64,000 bases of DNA from Kistimonas asteriae (GCF_018263925.1 NZ_JAEVHF010000002.1:186001-250000), one strand, 5' to 3'. Positions 33,808 through 42,390 are shown, numbered from the stretch's first letter. A program made the numbers and translations. Notes: generated from the sequence alone by a model not told the origin.

Positions 33808-33888
33808 GTATAAAAGTAATCCCATATATTGTTGTCTACAGCCCAAAGAATATGGGCTGGTACGCTGAAGAAAACTTGGCTCTGGGTA
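33808..33888 (+). repeat. Dispersed hairpin repeat, copy 1
   Basis: Starts GTATAAAAGTAATCCC and contains a CAGCCCA...TGGGCTG hairpin followed by GTACGCTGA and GAAAAC. It matches the sequence at 38521-38601 along its whole length with small differences. Origin unknown; the hairpin and lack of inverted ends would suit an IS200/IS605-type end or a REP-like unit. Confidence 0.6.
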
Positions 33889-34032
33889 ATTGTTTCGGTT
33901 ACGGTTCTTTGTTTTTTAGTGTTGGTTCTAATTCTCCCATTAGTATTTTTATTAATGGAAGTCGAAAATATTTATCCATTTAAATGATTAATAAATCGTC
34001 TTCATAATAAGGCGTGTATTTATTGTAATGCC

Positions 34033-34041
34033 CAGTGCTTC
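34033..34041 (+). repeat. IS1 target-site duplication, left
   Basis: CAGTGCTTC directly precedes the left inverted repeat and is repeated exactly at the right end (34836-34844). Nine bases is the usual IS1 duplication. Confidence 0.93.
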
Positions 34042-34835
34042 GGTAATGCCGCCAATGCGTTGATTGCGAATACAGAACACAGATAGAACCGGTATATTAC
34101 TGTCGTTTTATCTGTAGGTTCTATGGCAAAGATTGATGTTGTTTGTGCCCATTGTGATGGTACCAAAGCTGTTGTGAGAAACGGTAAAGCGCCCTCAGGT
34201 CTGCAACGTTACCTCTGTCGTGACTGCAAGCACAGCTTTCAGACCGAGTTCATCTACAACGCGAATCAGTCAGGAACCCATGAGCGGATTATCGACATGG
34301 CAATGAATGGTGCAGGGGTAAGAGACACGGGGCGAGTACTCAATACCAGTCCAAACACCGTATCCCGCCATTTAAAAAACTCTCTCCCCAACAAGTAACA
34401 AGCCATCCCTTCGAGAAGGCCAGGGTAGAGCTACTCTGTGATATGGATGAGCAGTGGTCTTTTGTAGGGAACAAGCGGAATCAGCGGTGGCTGTTCTATG
34501 CTTGGGAGCCAGGCTTCAAACGGGTCATAACCCATGCATTTGGGCGAAGGGCTGAGTCTACACTCCAATCACTGCTCAGACTCCTTGAACCCTATAGTTT
34601 CAGTTTTTACTGTACTGATAACTGGAGTCCTTACACCTCACACCTGCCGGAGAATCATCATGTTATTGGTAAGTTGTTCACGCAAAGAATTGAGAGAAAC
34701 AATTTGACGTTACGTACACGTTTAAAAAGACTGGCTCGCAAAACGATTTGCTTTTCCCGCTCAGAGGAGCTTCACGATAAAGTCATTAGTGAGTTTATCT
34801 CTCGCACCCACTATCAACGTGTTTGAGGCATTACC
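34042..34835 (+). mobile_element. IS1-family insertion sequence, intact
   Basis: A 794-bp element. The left end GGTAATGCCGCCAATGCGTT and the right end, on the other strand, GGTAATGCCTCAAACACGTT are inverted repeats that continue for three more matching bases. It carries insA and insB with the IS1 frameshift signal, and is bounded by identical 9-bp duplications. All parts look functional, which indicates recent transposition. It lies in the extreme 3' end of a GNAT gene. Confidence 0.95.
34123..34826 (+). CDS. insAB: IS1 transposase InsAB' (insA at 34123-34398, insB from 34443, joined by -1 frameshift)
   Basis: InsA (91 residues) is the zinc-finger/HTH DNA-binding part, with CAHCDGTKAVVRNGKA and RYLCRDCKHSFQTEF. 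InsB begins MDEQWSFVGNKRNQRWLFYAW and has TDNWSPY and TQRIERNNLTLRTRLKRL from the IS1 DDE catalytic core. The slippery run AAAAAAC at 34374-34380 allows a -1 shift. The shifted frame then reads LKKLSPQQVTS... into MDEQW without a stop, exactly as in classical IS1. Both frames are open over their full length, so active transposase is likely. Confidence 0.93.
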
Positions 34836-35260
34836 CAGTGCTTCTGGAAAGTCATTAATAGAAGATGGTTGCCCTTGGCCTGGTAAGCTTCAAAAGGTCC
34901 TCGGATTTGCTCAGGGGCTTCGTCTGCAGGCTGTTGCTGGAAGCCTGCAGCTTGATAGAAAGCTTTCAGATGGTCGTAGGGGTAACACCAGCAGGGATGG
35001 TGCTCAGGTGTTGCCAATACGTTGCGCAGGAGCATTGTGCCAATTCCCTTTCCCCGTCGTGATTTGGCCACCCACAGGCTACGGAGCAACCAGCCATCGC
35101 GCTTGGGACATAGGCGCACGGCGGCAATAATATCTTGTGCCTCGCGAATGACATAGAGGGCTTCGCTACCACGAGCTTTGCCTTTGTGGCCATTGGCTTT
35201 ATAAAAACGGTTAACCAGCGGGAACTGTTCCTGAGAAAGTTGGCTAAATAGAAATGGCAT
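34814..35260 (-). CDS. GNAT acetyltransferase with IS1-altered C-terminus
   Basis: A 148-residue GNAT-family N-acetyltransferase. The acetyl-CoA binding motif is SLWVAKSRRGKGIGTMLLRNVL (about 66-87), followed by the YDHLKAFYQAAGF element. The substrate is unknown. The last residues after TFQKHW (VMPQTR) come from the IS1 right inverted repeat. Joining the flanks without the element would give KHW-Ala-Leu-Gln and a TAA at 34020-34022, so the insertion changed only the last few residues and the protein may still work. Confidence 0.85.
   Translation of the reverse strand: MPFLFSQLSQEQFPLVNRFYKANGHKGKARGSEALYVIREAQDIIAAVRLCPKRDGWLLRSLWVAKSRRGKGIGTMLLRNVLATPEHHPCWCYPYDHLKAFYQAAGFQQQPADEAPEQIRGPFEAYQAKGNHLLLMTFQKHWVMPQTR
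34836..34844 (+). repeat. IS1 target-site duplication, right
   Basis: CAGTGCTTC, identical to 34033-34041; it lies within the GNAT coding sequence. Confidence 0.93.
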
Positions 35261-35347
35261 AGGACAAAGGTGAACGCTAGCAGCAGGGGAAAGACAATGA
35301 TATCAGGTTGTAAATGATAGCCGCTAGCTTCTATATCTGGATGAGCG

Positions 35348-35590
35348 CTATTCGCTGGGTGTGTTTTGAACGCCCTGAGCCGACTTTACTAGATAAAATA
35401 TGAATGGTGCAGTTAGCAGGATGCCGATGAAGATCATGACCCAATGATAGTGTTCAAAAGGGATCAGACCGGCAAAAAAATCAAGCGTGCCTGATAGCTC
35501 CGCTGCGCCTAAACCAATCAAGACCATTCCTAGGACATCAAGTATTAGCAAGTGTGCTGGTATGGTAACCGGTTGCTTCTTTCCTTCCAT
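35348..35590 (-). CDS. Small membrane protein, DUF1418/YbjC-like
   Basis: An 80-residue protein with two membrane segments: LLILDVLGMVLIGLGAAEL at about 13-31 and WVMIFIGILLTAPFIFYLV at about 49-67. The first segment and overall size resemble YbjC (DUF1418). The ATG at 35590 has GGAGAGGAG upstream; a longer frame to 35752 begins in non-coding-like sequence. The function of the family is unknown and the assignment is tentative. Confidence 0.65.
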   Translation of the reverse strand: MEGKKQPVTIPAHLLILDVLGMVLIGLGAAELSGTLDFFAGLIPFEHYHWVMIFIGILLTAPFIFYLVKSAQGVQNTPSE

Positions 35591-35847
35591 GCTCCTCTCC
35601 TTAGGTGTTTGCCTGATACGGTATCTTATCTTGATACTATAAGTATCGGTGATTCGATACCACTGTGGGGTTTGACAGGCACTTAATTCATGCTTATTCA
35701 GACATAAGGATACCCGCACCTGACCGGCGGACTGGTTACTGCAATCTTGCATTTTTTTATCAACTAAACTGCTTTTTTCATGGTCTCTTCTGATGAGTTT
35801 TCTACACCGGGAGAGGATGTTTCATTCAATGATCAGGTAACTATCGC

Positions 35848-36687
35848 ATGCATCATCACTTGATGAATTCGTTTGCTGTTGCTTTGGCGTTTTCTGTTTC
35901 TTCGGTTATGGCAACGGAGATAGCATCCGTTTCCGTATTTGCCCAGCCACTGGGAAAAGCGGAGCCCATTGAAGATGTTGAGTTTTACGATGTGATTTCG
36001 AAGACGCCAATGTATGATTTACCTTTCATTGATGGTCTTTATCATTTTCAGTATCCGGTTGATCAGGCGATTTCGTTATTATTCAAAAAAGAAGGGTATG
36101 CGACGTCTCAGTCTGGTGTTTTTGTTGTGCCCCCTGAAGGGTTTAGTGGGGAGGAAAACAGTATTGCCTGGTCAGCAATTCCCGACTGGTTATGGGATAG
36201 TGCACAGTATGCTATTGAACGTCATACTTCTGAAAAAATGAAGCCAGGTTATTGCCAACTGATTGCTACGGTAAACAAACGGAATTTAGCGCAGAGTGAT
36301 ATCCATCAACTGGAAAAGGGAGCCAAAGTGTCGCTGGTAAGCAGTGACTGGGCTGAGCGTCGTAAGCCACATGGCGCAGTCTTTTATTTCGGGACACTGG
36401 CGGGTAAACCTCAACCTATTCCCGGGATGGATGAAGCCGGTACTGAGGGCGGTGTTGTTATCATGAATATTGAGCCTGGGCATGTATATAAAATCACTGC
36501 CAACAAGCCTGGTATTTCATTCAGTACACCGTATTTTGCCTGTAATCCTTCTGTTTGGGCAGAGGTTGCTCCGGGGGAAATGATGCTCATTAATTTGAGC
36601 TCATCCGAGGGTTCTCCATTGCAATCAGGCAACGGTGAAAATCATCCGGCGAGTATCTCAGAGCTTTCTCTTGATACCGAAGCCTAG
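35848..36687 (+). CDS. Secreted hypothetical protein
   Basis: About 279 residues with a probable signal peptide (MNSFAVALAFSVSSVMATE, from the ATG at residue 6, cleavage near MATE). The rest is soluble, with few Cys. A DWLWDSAQYAIERHTSEKMKPGYCQL segment and a PGMDEAGTEGGVVIMNIEPGHVYKI segment stand out; the latter resembles carboxypeptidase-regulatory or lipocalin-like beta folds, but I cannot place it. AT-rich codon use. It is convergent with the PqaA-like gene and shares a terminator with it. Confidence 0.55.
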   Translation: MHHHLMNSFAVALAFSVSSVMATEIASVSVFAQPLGKAEPIEDVEFYDVISKTPMYDLPFIDGLYHFQYPVDQAISLLFKKEGYATSQSGVFVVPPEGFSGEENSIAWSAIPDWLWDSAQYAIERHTSEKMKPGYCQLIATVNKRNLAQSDIHQLEKGAKVSLVSSDWAERRKPHGAVFYFGTLAGKPQPIPGMDEAGTEGGVVIMNIEPGHVYKITANKPGISFSTPYFACNPSVWAEVAPGEMMLINLSSSEGSPLQSGNGENHPASISELSLDTEA

Positions 36688-36715
36688 CGTGTTTCGTGTA
36701 GTCGCAGTGTACAGT

Positions 36716-36750
36716 AAACAAAACCCTGTCTAAAAGGCGGGGTTTTGTTT
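36716..36750. terminator. Bidirectional terminator
   Basis: AAACAAAACCC (36716-36726) pairs with GGGTTTTGTTT (36740-36750). The A-run on the left and T-run on the right make it work in both directions for the two convergent genes. Confidence 0.8.
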
Positions 36751-36769
36751 AATTCCACATAATCCTGCA

Positions 36770-38350
36770 CTACCGGCAAACAGGGTACCGGTCAGGTGTA
36801 ATGTAAACTTGAGTGCTAAGTACAAACGATTTGGCTCCCGGTGCGCGGTAGTGCATTTCCATGAAAAAGGCTGTCCATCCTTTTGCCTCATCTGCCTGCC
36901 ATTGATAAGTTCGAGATTCACCCATCTCTATAATGGGTTGAATTTCCTTGCGGGTGAATTCTGCCGAATCTAACCGGAAGTCCCGTGCTCCGGTATTATT
37001 GGCACTCCAAACATAGACATGTTCCGGCTTGTCCTCGGTATGCACGCTTAGTATGTTGTTGTGCCAGTCATACTCCTCCAGAAAAAGCGGTAGCGGCTGA
37101 CCATGAACAAGGGCGGTAATATTGCTCAAAGCACCATAGAGGTAGTTCATGGCAGGCATAGATCCTCCATGACCCATATTAGGGATTACCATCATCCGCT
37201 TATTACCTTTCAGCTCTGGATAATAGTAATGGGGTGCATCTGGAATAAAATAGTCATCACTGCTGGGTTGGATGACTAGCGCATTGATATTATCAAAGCG
37301 TTTGTTTTTCAGGTAAGTGTATGGATCGATTTCAGTAAATAGCTCATTATAGCGGTCGTCATAGGGAGATAGGAGATCTTGAAATATATGGCGTTCGGTG
37401 AAAGGGGAAAGTGGCTTGGGGAAATGACAGTAACTGTTTTTTGTCGCTTTGAGCGTTTCCGGGAAATTCTGGATCATGGCAACGGGAACAATGCCTGAGA
37501 TCAGTTGTCTTGCATTTTCATCAGGCCCTTGGTCAAAAGCGGTTGCCAGCCACATGGCCCACGCTCGTTTTGATGCGCCACCGACGATAAAATGCTTTAT
37601 CGGAGTTTTGCTGATTTTCGTATTGATGAATTCAATCGAGCGGTAAAGTCCGGCAATATTGGCATGCGCCATGGGAAACAGCAAGTTTGAATCTGCATCA
37701 GCTGTTTTGGTACTGACCGCTCGTACCAAGCTTTCCGCTATAAGCTTGTCTTCGGTTAGTTCAGTCTCTGGAGTATCGAGAAATGTGTAAGGTTGATTCG
37801 GTACTTGCTGTTGGTAAACGAGAACCGTATTAGTATGTTGAATCAGCAGATCCATAATGGCAATAGGATTGAATGTACGTTCTGCTGAAGAGGTACTGTT
37901 GTTTTTCAGGCGAGCCAGCATGATGAATTGCTTCAAGTAGTCGCCGGGGCGGTCATTATCACCTCCATCACTGAAATAAAGTGCTGTATCGGGTATGTCA
38001 TTTAATTTTCTGGGTATGGCAATGGTGATGTTGTGAACCCAGGCTGGACCTTCAATTGTTTCTTCACCAGCAGGCCAAATCTGGGAGGTGAAGGTACAGG
38101 CATGAATAATGGAAGATGGGAGTAACATCGGTTCCCTGCATTGCAGTTCAGTGGCCTCCGATAGGTGTTCTGAAATGTAGTGATCCAGTTTGCTGTCATT
38201 TGCTACCGTCGAGTTTGACAAAAGTGCAAAAAAAAGAAACAGCGGAATGGTGCTCAATAGATATAGTCGATGATGCCTTTTGTTTAAAAAGTACGTTTCC
38301 TGCTGTTTATATCTCCAAAGGAAATGCAAGAATGAACTAATAAAAGCCAT
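36770..38350 (-). CDS. PhoPQ-activated pathogenicity-related (PqaA-like) alpha/beta hydrolase
   Basis: A 526-residue protein with an N-terminal hydrophobic signal (about 28-49) and a PqaA-type alpha/beta-hydrolase domain. Family landmarks are HFIVGGASKRAWAMWLATAFD (nucleophile Ser in GAS, about residue 249), VVPVAMIQNFP-like sequence (IVPVAMIQNFPETL), DPYTYL and SSDDYFIPDAPHYYYPEL with the acid Asp, then NMGHGG with the His. In Salmonella pqaA is under PhoP control and linked to resistance and virulence; the substrate is not established. AT-rich codons suggest transfer. Confidence 0.88.
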   Translation of the reverse strand: MAFISSFLHFLWRYKQQETYFLNKRHHRLYLLSTIPLFLFFALLSNSTVANDSKLDHYISEHLSEATELQCREPMLLPSSIIHACTFTSQIWPAGEETIEGPAWVHNITIAIPRKLNDIPDTALYFSDGGDNDRPGDYLKQFIMLARLKNNSTSSAERTFNPIAIMDLLIQHTNTVLVYQQQVPNQPYTFLDTPETELTEDKLIAESLVRAVSTKTADADSNLLFPMAHANIAGLYRSIEFINTKISKTPIKHFIVGGASKRAWAMWLATAFDQGPDENARQLISGIVPVAMIQNFPETLKATKNSYCHFPKPLSPFTERHIFQDLLSPYDDRYNELFTEIDPYTYLKNKRFDNINALVIQPSSDDYFIPDAPHYYYPELKGNKRMMVIPNMGHGGSMPAMNYLYGALSNITALVHGQPLPLFLEEYDWHNNILSVHTEDKPEHVYVWSANNTGARDFRLDSAEFTRKEIQPIIEMGESRTYQWQADEAKGWTAFFMEMHYRAPGAKSFVLSTQVYITPDRYPVCR

Positions 38351-38655
38351 GATTATGGGAACCTTTTATTTACGCTTTTTGAAAAAGTGTTTAAGAGTGA
38401 ATACTCGCGGAAAGTAATTATAGTGGTGTACCTAAAAGGTGCTGGCTATTTGTTCAAAAAGTGTCTGTCGATTGGTTCCAGGTTGCTATACCGGGATTCT
38501 TTGTTGAAGAGGAAATATCTGTACAAAAGTAATCCCCTATTTTATCGCCACCAGCCCACTGAAGGTGGGCTGGTACGCTGAGAAAACTAAAGTCTGGGTA
38601 CTTAATACAGGCTAAATTGAGCTGAATTTCATAGATTCAGCCTGTAAGACGCTAT
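38351..38655. other. Intergenic region holding a dispersed repeat
   Basis: About 305 bases between the PqaA-like gene and the permease, on the upstream side of the former. It carries repeat copy 2 (38521-38601). The left part is AT-rich and probably contains the pqaA-like promoter. A short open frame across it is not supported. Confidence 0.5.
38521..38601 (+). repeat. Dispersed hairpin repeat, copy 2
   Basis: Starts GTACAAAAGTAATCCCC, has the hairpin CCAGCCCA...TGGGCTGG, then GTACGCTGAGAAAAC and GTCTGGGTA. It is the same family as 33808-33888, in the same orientation, 4.7 kb apart and flanking the IS1/GNAT/PqaA region. Confidence 0.6.
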
Positions 38656-39729
38656 TCATGGGAGCAAACTGAAGCTGTACCCGCCAATAATCGCCATGGA
38701 AAAAATTACCAGCAGAAAGGCGGCGACCATTGGTCCCCGGAACAGGGATTTCAACAGGAACACCTCTGTAATACTGGCGCCGGCACTGCCGATGATCAGC
38801 GCCATCAGCGCACCAAGGCTCATGCCTTTGGCGGCGAGTGTTGCGGCCAGGGGAATCATGGTTTCAGCACGGATATACAGTGGTATACCAATGAATGCCG
38901 CGACTGGGACTGCCAGGGGATTATCGGGACCGGCAAAACGGGTGATCAGTTCGTTCGGAACGAAGCCGTAGGTGAAGGAGCCGATCACCACACCTACCAT
39001 CAGCCAGGGCAATACCTTGCGGAACTGCGCCCAGGTGTCACGCCATACGCGCATCCAGCGGCTTTCAGGTGGTGTGGTTGTGCAGCAGCTGGAGGCAGCC
39101 GGTTTGTTGTCACAGCACTGTGATGTTGGTGTGCTATCGCAGCAGCTGTTAGTTGTCGGTGCGCTGTTACAGTTTTGCGAGGCTGTTGTGTTGTTGCCGT
39201 CACAGCAGGTGCTACTGTCAGCTGTATTGCTGCAGCTTGTACTTTTACTGCCACAACCAGTACTGCTGCCAGCCTGTAAGACATCGCTGCGAATGAAGCG
39301 GTCAAACTTCAGCTTTTCAAGAATGACGCTGGCAATGACGGCGACTGTCAGTGCCACCACGGCGTAGATCACCGTGACTTTCACGCCAAACGTCACCAGG
39401 AATAGGCCGATAATCACCGGGTTCAGCAGCGGCGACGTGAACAGGAAGGTCATGGTTGGGCCAAACCCGGCCCTGGCTTTCAAAAGCCCTGTCAGCATCG
39501 GAATGGTCGAGCAGCTGCAGAACGGCGTCACACTACCCAGGATGGCGCCAGTAAAATAACCGCGGCCATTTCGGGAGCTGAGAATCTTCTGAATTTTGTT
39601 CGCCGGGAGCAACTCGTTGATCACACCGACAATAAAGCTGATCACCAGGAACAGCAGGGTCAGTTCAGTGGCCAGGAAGAGGAACATATGAAATGTCTCT
39701 CTCAGCATGGCTATCAGGTTATCACTCAT
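38656..39729 (-). CDS. ArsP/DUF318-type permease with Cys-rich loop
   Basis: A 357-residue membrane permease of the DUF318 (ArsP-like) family. Two four-helix halves flank the family motif TPFCSCSTIPML (about 68-79), with the matching PLYIRAETMIPLA in the second half. Some members export trivalent organoarsenicals. The central loop (about 155-222) is unusual: eleven Cys, including four CC pairs (175/176, 196/197, 205/206, 215/216), in a Ser/Thr/Asn-rich background, suggesting thiophilic metal or metalloid binding. It is downstream of an ArsR gene and shares its operator sequence. Confidence 0.88.
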   Translation of the reverse strand: MSDNLIAMLRETFHMFLFLATELTLLFLVISFIVGVINELLPANKIQKILSSRNGRGYFTGAILGSVTPFCSCSTIPMLTGLLKARAGFGPTMTFLFTSPLLNPVIIGLFLVTFGVKVTVIYAVVALTVAVIASVILEKLKFDRFIRSDVLQAGSSTGCGSKSTSCSNTADSSTCCDGNNTTASQNCNSAPTTNSCCDSTPTSQCCDNKPAASSCCTTTPPESRWMRVWRDTWAQFRKVLPWLMVGVVIGSFTYGFVPNELITRFAGPDNPLAVPVAAFIGIPLYIRAETMIPLAATLAAKGMSLGALMALIIGSAGASITEVFLLKSLFRGPMVAAFLLVIFSMAIIGGYSFSLLP

Positions 39730-39740
39730 AAAATCACCAT

Positions 39741-39760
39741 ATTTCTAAAAATATCGAAAT
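39741..39760. promoter_or_regulatory. Probable ArsR operator before the permease
   Basis: A dyad of the form ATTTCTA-N6-TCGAAAT, starting 11 bp upstream of the permease start. It matches the sequence upstream of arsR (40132-40151) at 18 of 20 positions, so both genes are probably repressed by the same ArsR protein. Confidence 0.65.
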
Positions 39761-39803
39761 AAGTAAGCAAAAAAACAGGCAGAGAAACCTGCCATCCGTG
39801 AAC

Positions 39804-40094
39804 TCAGTGGCTAATGCTGCAGCACTCTGCCAGAAGAAACTCCACCAGTTCCTGCAATTCATCCAGCCGGGCCGTGCAGTGCAGTACCCTGCCGTCGCGA
39901 CGTTGTCTCACCAGGTCGGCAGACACCAGTCGGCTGATATGGTGCGACAACGTTGAGCCTGGAACCGCCAGGGTTTTCTGAATATCACCGACCGGCAAGC
40001 CGCCATGGCCCGCCTGGACCAGTAACCGGAAAATGGCCAGGCGGGTCACATTCCCCAGCTCGGCCAGACGTTTAGCTGCGAGTTCATCGTTCAT
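39804..40094 (-). CDS. arsR: ArsR-family metalloregulator
   Basis: A 96-residue winged-helix repressor: LGNVTRLAIFRLLVQAG, then GSTLSHHISRLVSADLVRQRRDGRVLHC with the recognition helix at about 46-58. The classical ELCVCDL sensor is absent. Cys occur only at 73 and at the C-terminal pair 91-92, so this is an atypical sensor like the ArsR groups with C-terminal sites. It is 74 bp upstream of the permease on the same strand. The repressor probably controls its own gene and the permease. Confidence 0.9.
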   Translation of the reverse strand: MNDELAAKRLAELGNVTRLAIFRLLVQAGHGGLPVGDIQKTLAVPGSTLSHHISRLVSADLVRQRRDGRVLHCTARLDELQELVEFLLAECCSISH

Positions 40095-40131
40095 GGTGCG
40101 GGAGTGTATGCCGGACTATTTTTTAAGTCAA

Positions 40132-40151
40132 ATTTCTAGAAATATAGAAAT
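40132..40151. promoter_or_regulatory. Probable ArsR operator before arsR
   Basis: A dyad of the form ATTTCTA-N6-TAGAAAT, 38 bp upstream of the arsR start, nearly the same as the site before the permease. Two copies of a 20-bp dyad near these two promoters and not elsewhere by eye is the evidence. Confidence 0.65.
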
Positions 40152-40230
40152 ATATATTTAGCTACAATTCCTGACGAGCCTTCGCTTTTCCACTGGTGAA
40201 AGGTTTACTTTCAGATTTTCTCTTTCGGTG

Positions 40231-40830
40231 ATGTATATGTCGGTTACAGGCGGAAAGCAGTGTTTTCAAAAAAGCCTGGTTGTGGGGTGTGGGCATAGTG
40301 TATTGCAGGGCTACGGTTTTAATAGCCTAAAAGAAATGGGGATAAATGGCTGGTATCCCCTGGCTTTTCATGCACATGAAAACTGCACAACGATGGACAA
40401 TAATCCTGTCTGTCAGCCAGACATTGTCTATGACATCAGTTCGTCGGATATTGCTCCTGTTTTGAAGCTACTGGATAAGCATAAATTTAGTTTGATTGTG
40501 TTGGAAAACTTGCCCGCTGTTTTGTATGCGAATCAGCATTCTGTCGAAAGAATGGCCTTTAACATTCGGATGATTACTTCTGATTTGAGCAAGATCTTTA
40601 TACCTAAGGGGCTTATACTGGAACAGGTTTTACCCATATTTCTGATTCATGGCTTCATGGCTAAAACTGTTGCGGGTGATATGGGAGGGATTTATTCACT
40701 CATCTCTAGTTTCATGGGAAAAGAAGCCGACCTTTACATCATGCAACATACGGTTCGCAGTCGTATTATTCAGCAGAAAACCCAAAGAATTACAATGCCT
40801 TTTGTCGTCCTGGAAAAAATTACCCTTTGA
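40231..40830 (+). CDS. Hypothetical protein, possibly methyltransferase-fold
   Basis: About 199 residues, AT-rich and not recognised with certainty. The opening QKSLVVGCGHSVL (about 12-24) and the later DIVYDISSSDIAPVLKLLDKHKFSLIVLENLPAVLY resemble the beta1 and beta4 parts of a Rossmann-type methyltransferase, but the usual GxGxG is not complete. The start is ambiguous (GTG 40228, ATG 40231 or ATG 40237), as none has a ribosome site. Accessory in composition. Confidence 0.45.
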   Translation: MYMSVTGGKQCFQKSLVVGCGHSVLQGYGFNSLKEMGINGWYPLAFHAHENCTTMDNNPVCQPDIVYDISSSDIAPVLKLLDKHKFSLIVLENLPAVLYANQHSVERMAFNIRMITSDLSKIFIPKGLILEQVLPIFLIHGFMAKTVAGDMGGIYSLISSFMGKEADLYIMQHTVRSRIIQQKTQRITMPFVVLEKITL

Positions 40831-40907
40831 GCTGGCTGAAAGTATGAGCCAGCTACGCACTTAGGCGGTAAACAAACGGCGAACGTGAGTGACTTTCACA
40901 AGTGTTC

Positions 40908-41366
40908 TTAATGCGTTTGTTTGTCATGTTTTGTCAGCAGCTTGTCCAGGTTATCGGCAAAGGCTTTCCTGTCACTCTGACTGAGCGCGGCCGGTCCACC
41001 GGTCTGGATGCCGCTGGCACGCAGGGTATCCATGAAATCCCGCATGTTCAGACGCGCCCTGATGGTGGCGGCGGTGTAGAGCTCTCCCCTGGGGTTGAGG
41101 GCAAAGCCGCCTTTTTCCATGACCTCTGCGGCCAATGGGATATCGCCGGTGATGACCAGGTCACCGGCGTTGAGGCGCCTGACGATCTCATTGTCGGCGA
41201 CATCAAAGCCGCTCGAGACCTGCATGGAGCGGATATAGCGTGATGGTGGCACCCGTATCGGCTGGTTGGCGACCAGGGTTACCTCCACCCGGGTGCGCTC
41301 AGCGGCGCGAAACAGGATTTCCTTGATCACGACGGGACAGGCGTCAGCGTCTACCCATATTTTCAT
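40908..41366 (-). CDS. UPF0178 (YaiI/YqxD) family protein
   Basis: A 152-residue member of UPF0178. It starts [24 protein letters not shown], with the family's DADACP and later [32 protein letters not shown] and [17 protein letters not shown]. The fold is PIN/NYN-like with an acidic site; biochemical function is not established. Length is normal. Confidence 0.93.
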   Translation of the reverse strand: MKIWVDADACPVVIKEILFRAAERTRVEVTLVANQPIRVPPSRYIRSMQVSSGFDVADNEIVRRLNAGDLVITGDIPLAAEVMEKGGFALNPRGELYTAATIRARLNMRDFMDTLRASGIQTGGPAALSQSDRKAFADNLDKLLTKHDKQTH

Positions 41367-41498
41367 GGCATACCACGTGGTTGGAAAAGGGATGACAGGA
41401 CATCATTTTCGGCTGCCTGTCTTATCGTGCTGCCGGCGTAACCGGAGGCTGAAAGGCGCAGTTTATCATTAATGACATTCTGGGGCTTTTGATCCCGT

Positions 41499-41723
41499 TT
41501 ATTTACCAAACAGTTTCTGTTTAATCTGTGTAGCGGCGACCTCAAGTGCCTTCCTGACCCGGGATGGTCGGCGCAGGAGTTCCCCGTCACAGTTGGGGCA
41601 AGTGGCGTCCATTGCCTGGGTGCAGGTTGCACAGTAGGTGCATTCAAAGGAACAGATATAAGCGGTTCCATCCGGTGAAAGTGATGCTCCACATTTCTCA
41701 CAGGCGGATTTCATTTTGAGCAT
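41499..41723 (-). CDS. DUF1272 zinc-ribbon-like protein
   Basis: A 74-residue protein with three CxxC pairs (CEKCGASLSPDGTAYICSFECTYCATCTQAM...CPNCDGELLRRP), the pattern of DUF1272. It probably binds one or two zinc ions; role unknown. AGGAGA precedes the ATG at 41723. Confidence 0.88.
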   Translation of the reverse strand: MLKMKSACEKCGASLSPDGTAYICSFECTYCATCTQAMDATCPNCDGELLRRPSRVRKALEVAATQIKQKLFGK

Positions 41724-41892
41724 AGGATTCTCCTTTCCTTAATCATGTATCCATCGGTTATTAGAGTCTTTGTTTGGTGTGATAGTTCCTGTAAATGGTG
41801 AATTTGACAAGGATCAAGCCCCTGGGGCTGCTGGGTTCTGCGACTAAGGTCTGATCATGGCTGAAGCGTGGGGATAGTCCCTGGCAGGTTCT

Positions 41893-42333
41893 TCAGGTCG
41901 TGATCGCTTTGATAAAATGAATTTTGTTCTGCGTGATATCACCGAGGTCTTCATAGCCGACGATCTGGTAACCACTGTGGATCAATAGATGCAACATAGC
42001 TGGAAAGCGATTACAGGATTTGACCCGTATGGAGGAGTATCCCTGCGCCTGCGCCCATTTTTCCTGCATGTCTCGTAATCTGGCAGCAACGCCCTGCCCG
42101 CGGTGGGCAGGCAGAACACTGCCCAGCCAGCTGTAAAATTCATACCGTGAGTTTTCGTAACCCACTTTAAAGCCGACGCACTGTTCGCCGTCTTTCGCGA
42201 CCAGGATAAGGTGTCGCTTACCAGAGAGTTTCGCCAGAAAAGCCTCTTGGGTCATGACCCGATCAAACTCTGGTGTACCAGCGTAAACGGCCAGTGCCTC
42301 TTCAATGGTTCCAGATGTATACGTCAACTGCAT
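41893..42333 (-). CDS. GNAT acetyltransferase
   Basis: A 146-residue GNAT-fold protein with the acetyl-CoA loop in SVLPAHRGQGVAARLRDMQEKWA (about 91-113) and a C-terminal RFPAMLHLLIHSGYQIVGYE. Acceptor unknown. It is the second of two adjacent GNAT genes on the same strand, 57 bp apart, with distinct sequences. Confidence 0.85.
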   Translation of the reverse strand: MQLTYTSGTIEEALAVYAGTPEFDRVMTQEAFLAKLSGKRHLILVAKDGEQCVGFKVGYENSRYEFYSWLGSVLPAHRGQGVAARLRDMQEKWAQAQGYSSIRVKSCNRFPAMLHLLIHSGYQIVGYEDLGDITQNKIHFIKAITT

Positions 42334-42390
42334 AATAAACCTGTGTCGCCTGACGCACGGTGAAGCGTCAGACGAAAAGAGTGCTAATCG

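Noticed and set aside
33832-33987. Short hydrophobic frame (KKTWLWVIVSVTVLCFL... ending PFK) that begins in repeat copy 1
   Set aside because: It could encode a single-helix membrane peptide, but it has only TTG or CTG starts, no ribosome site and overlaps a repeat.
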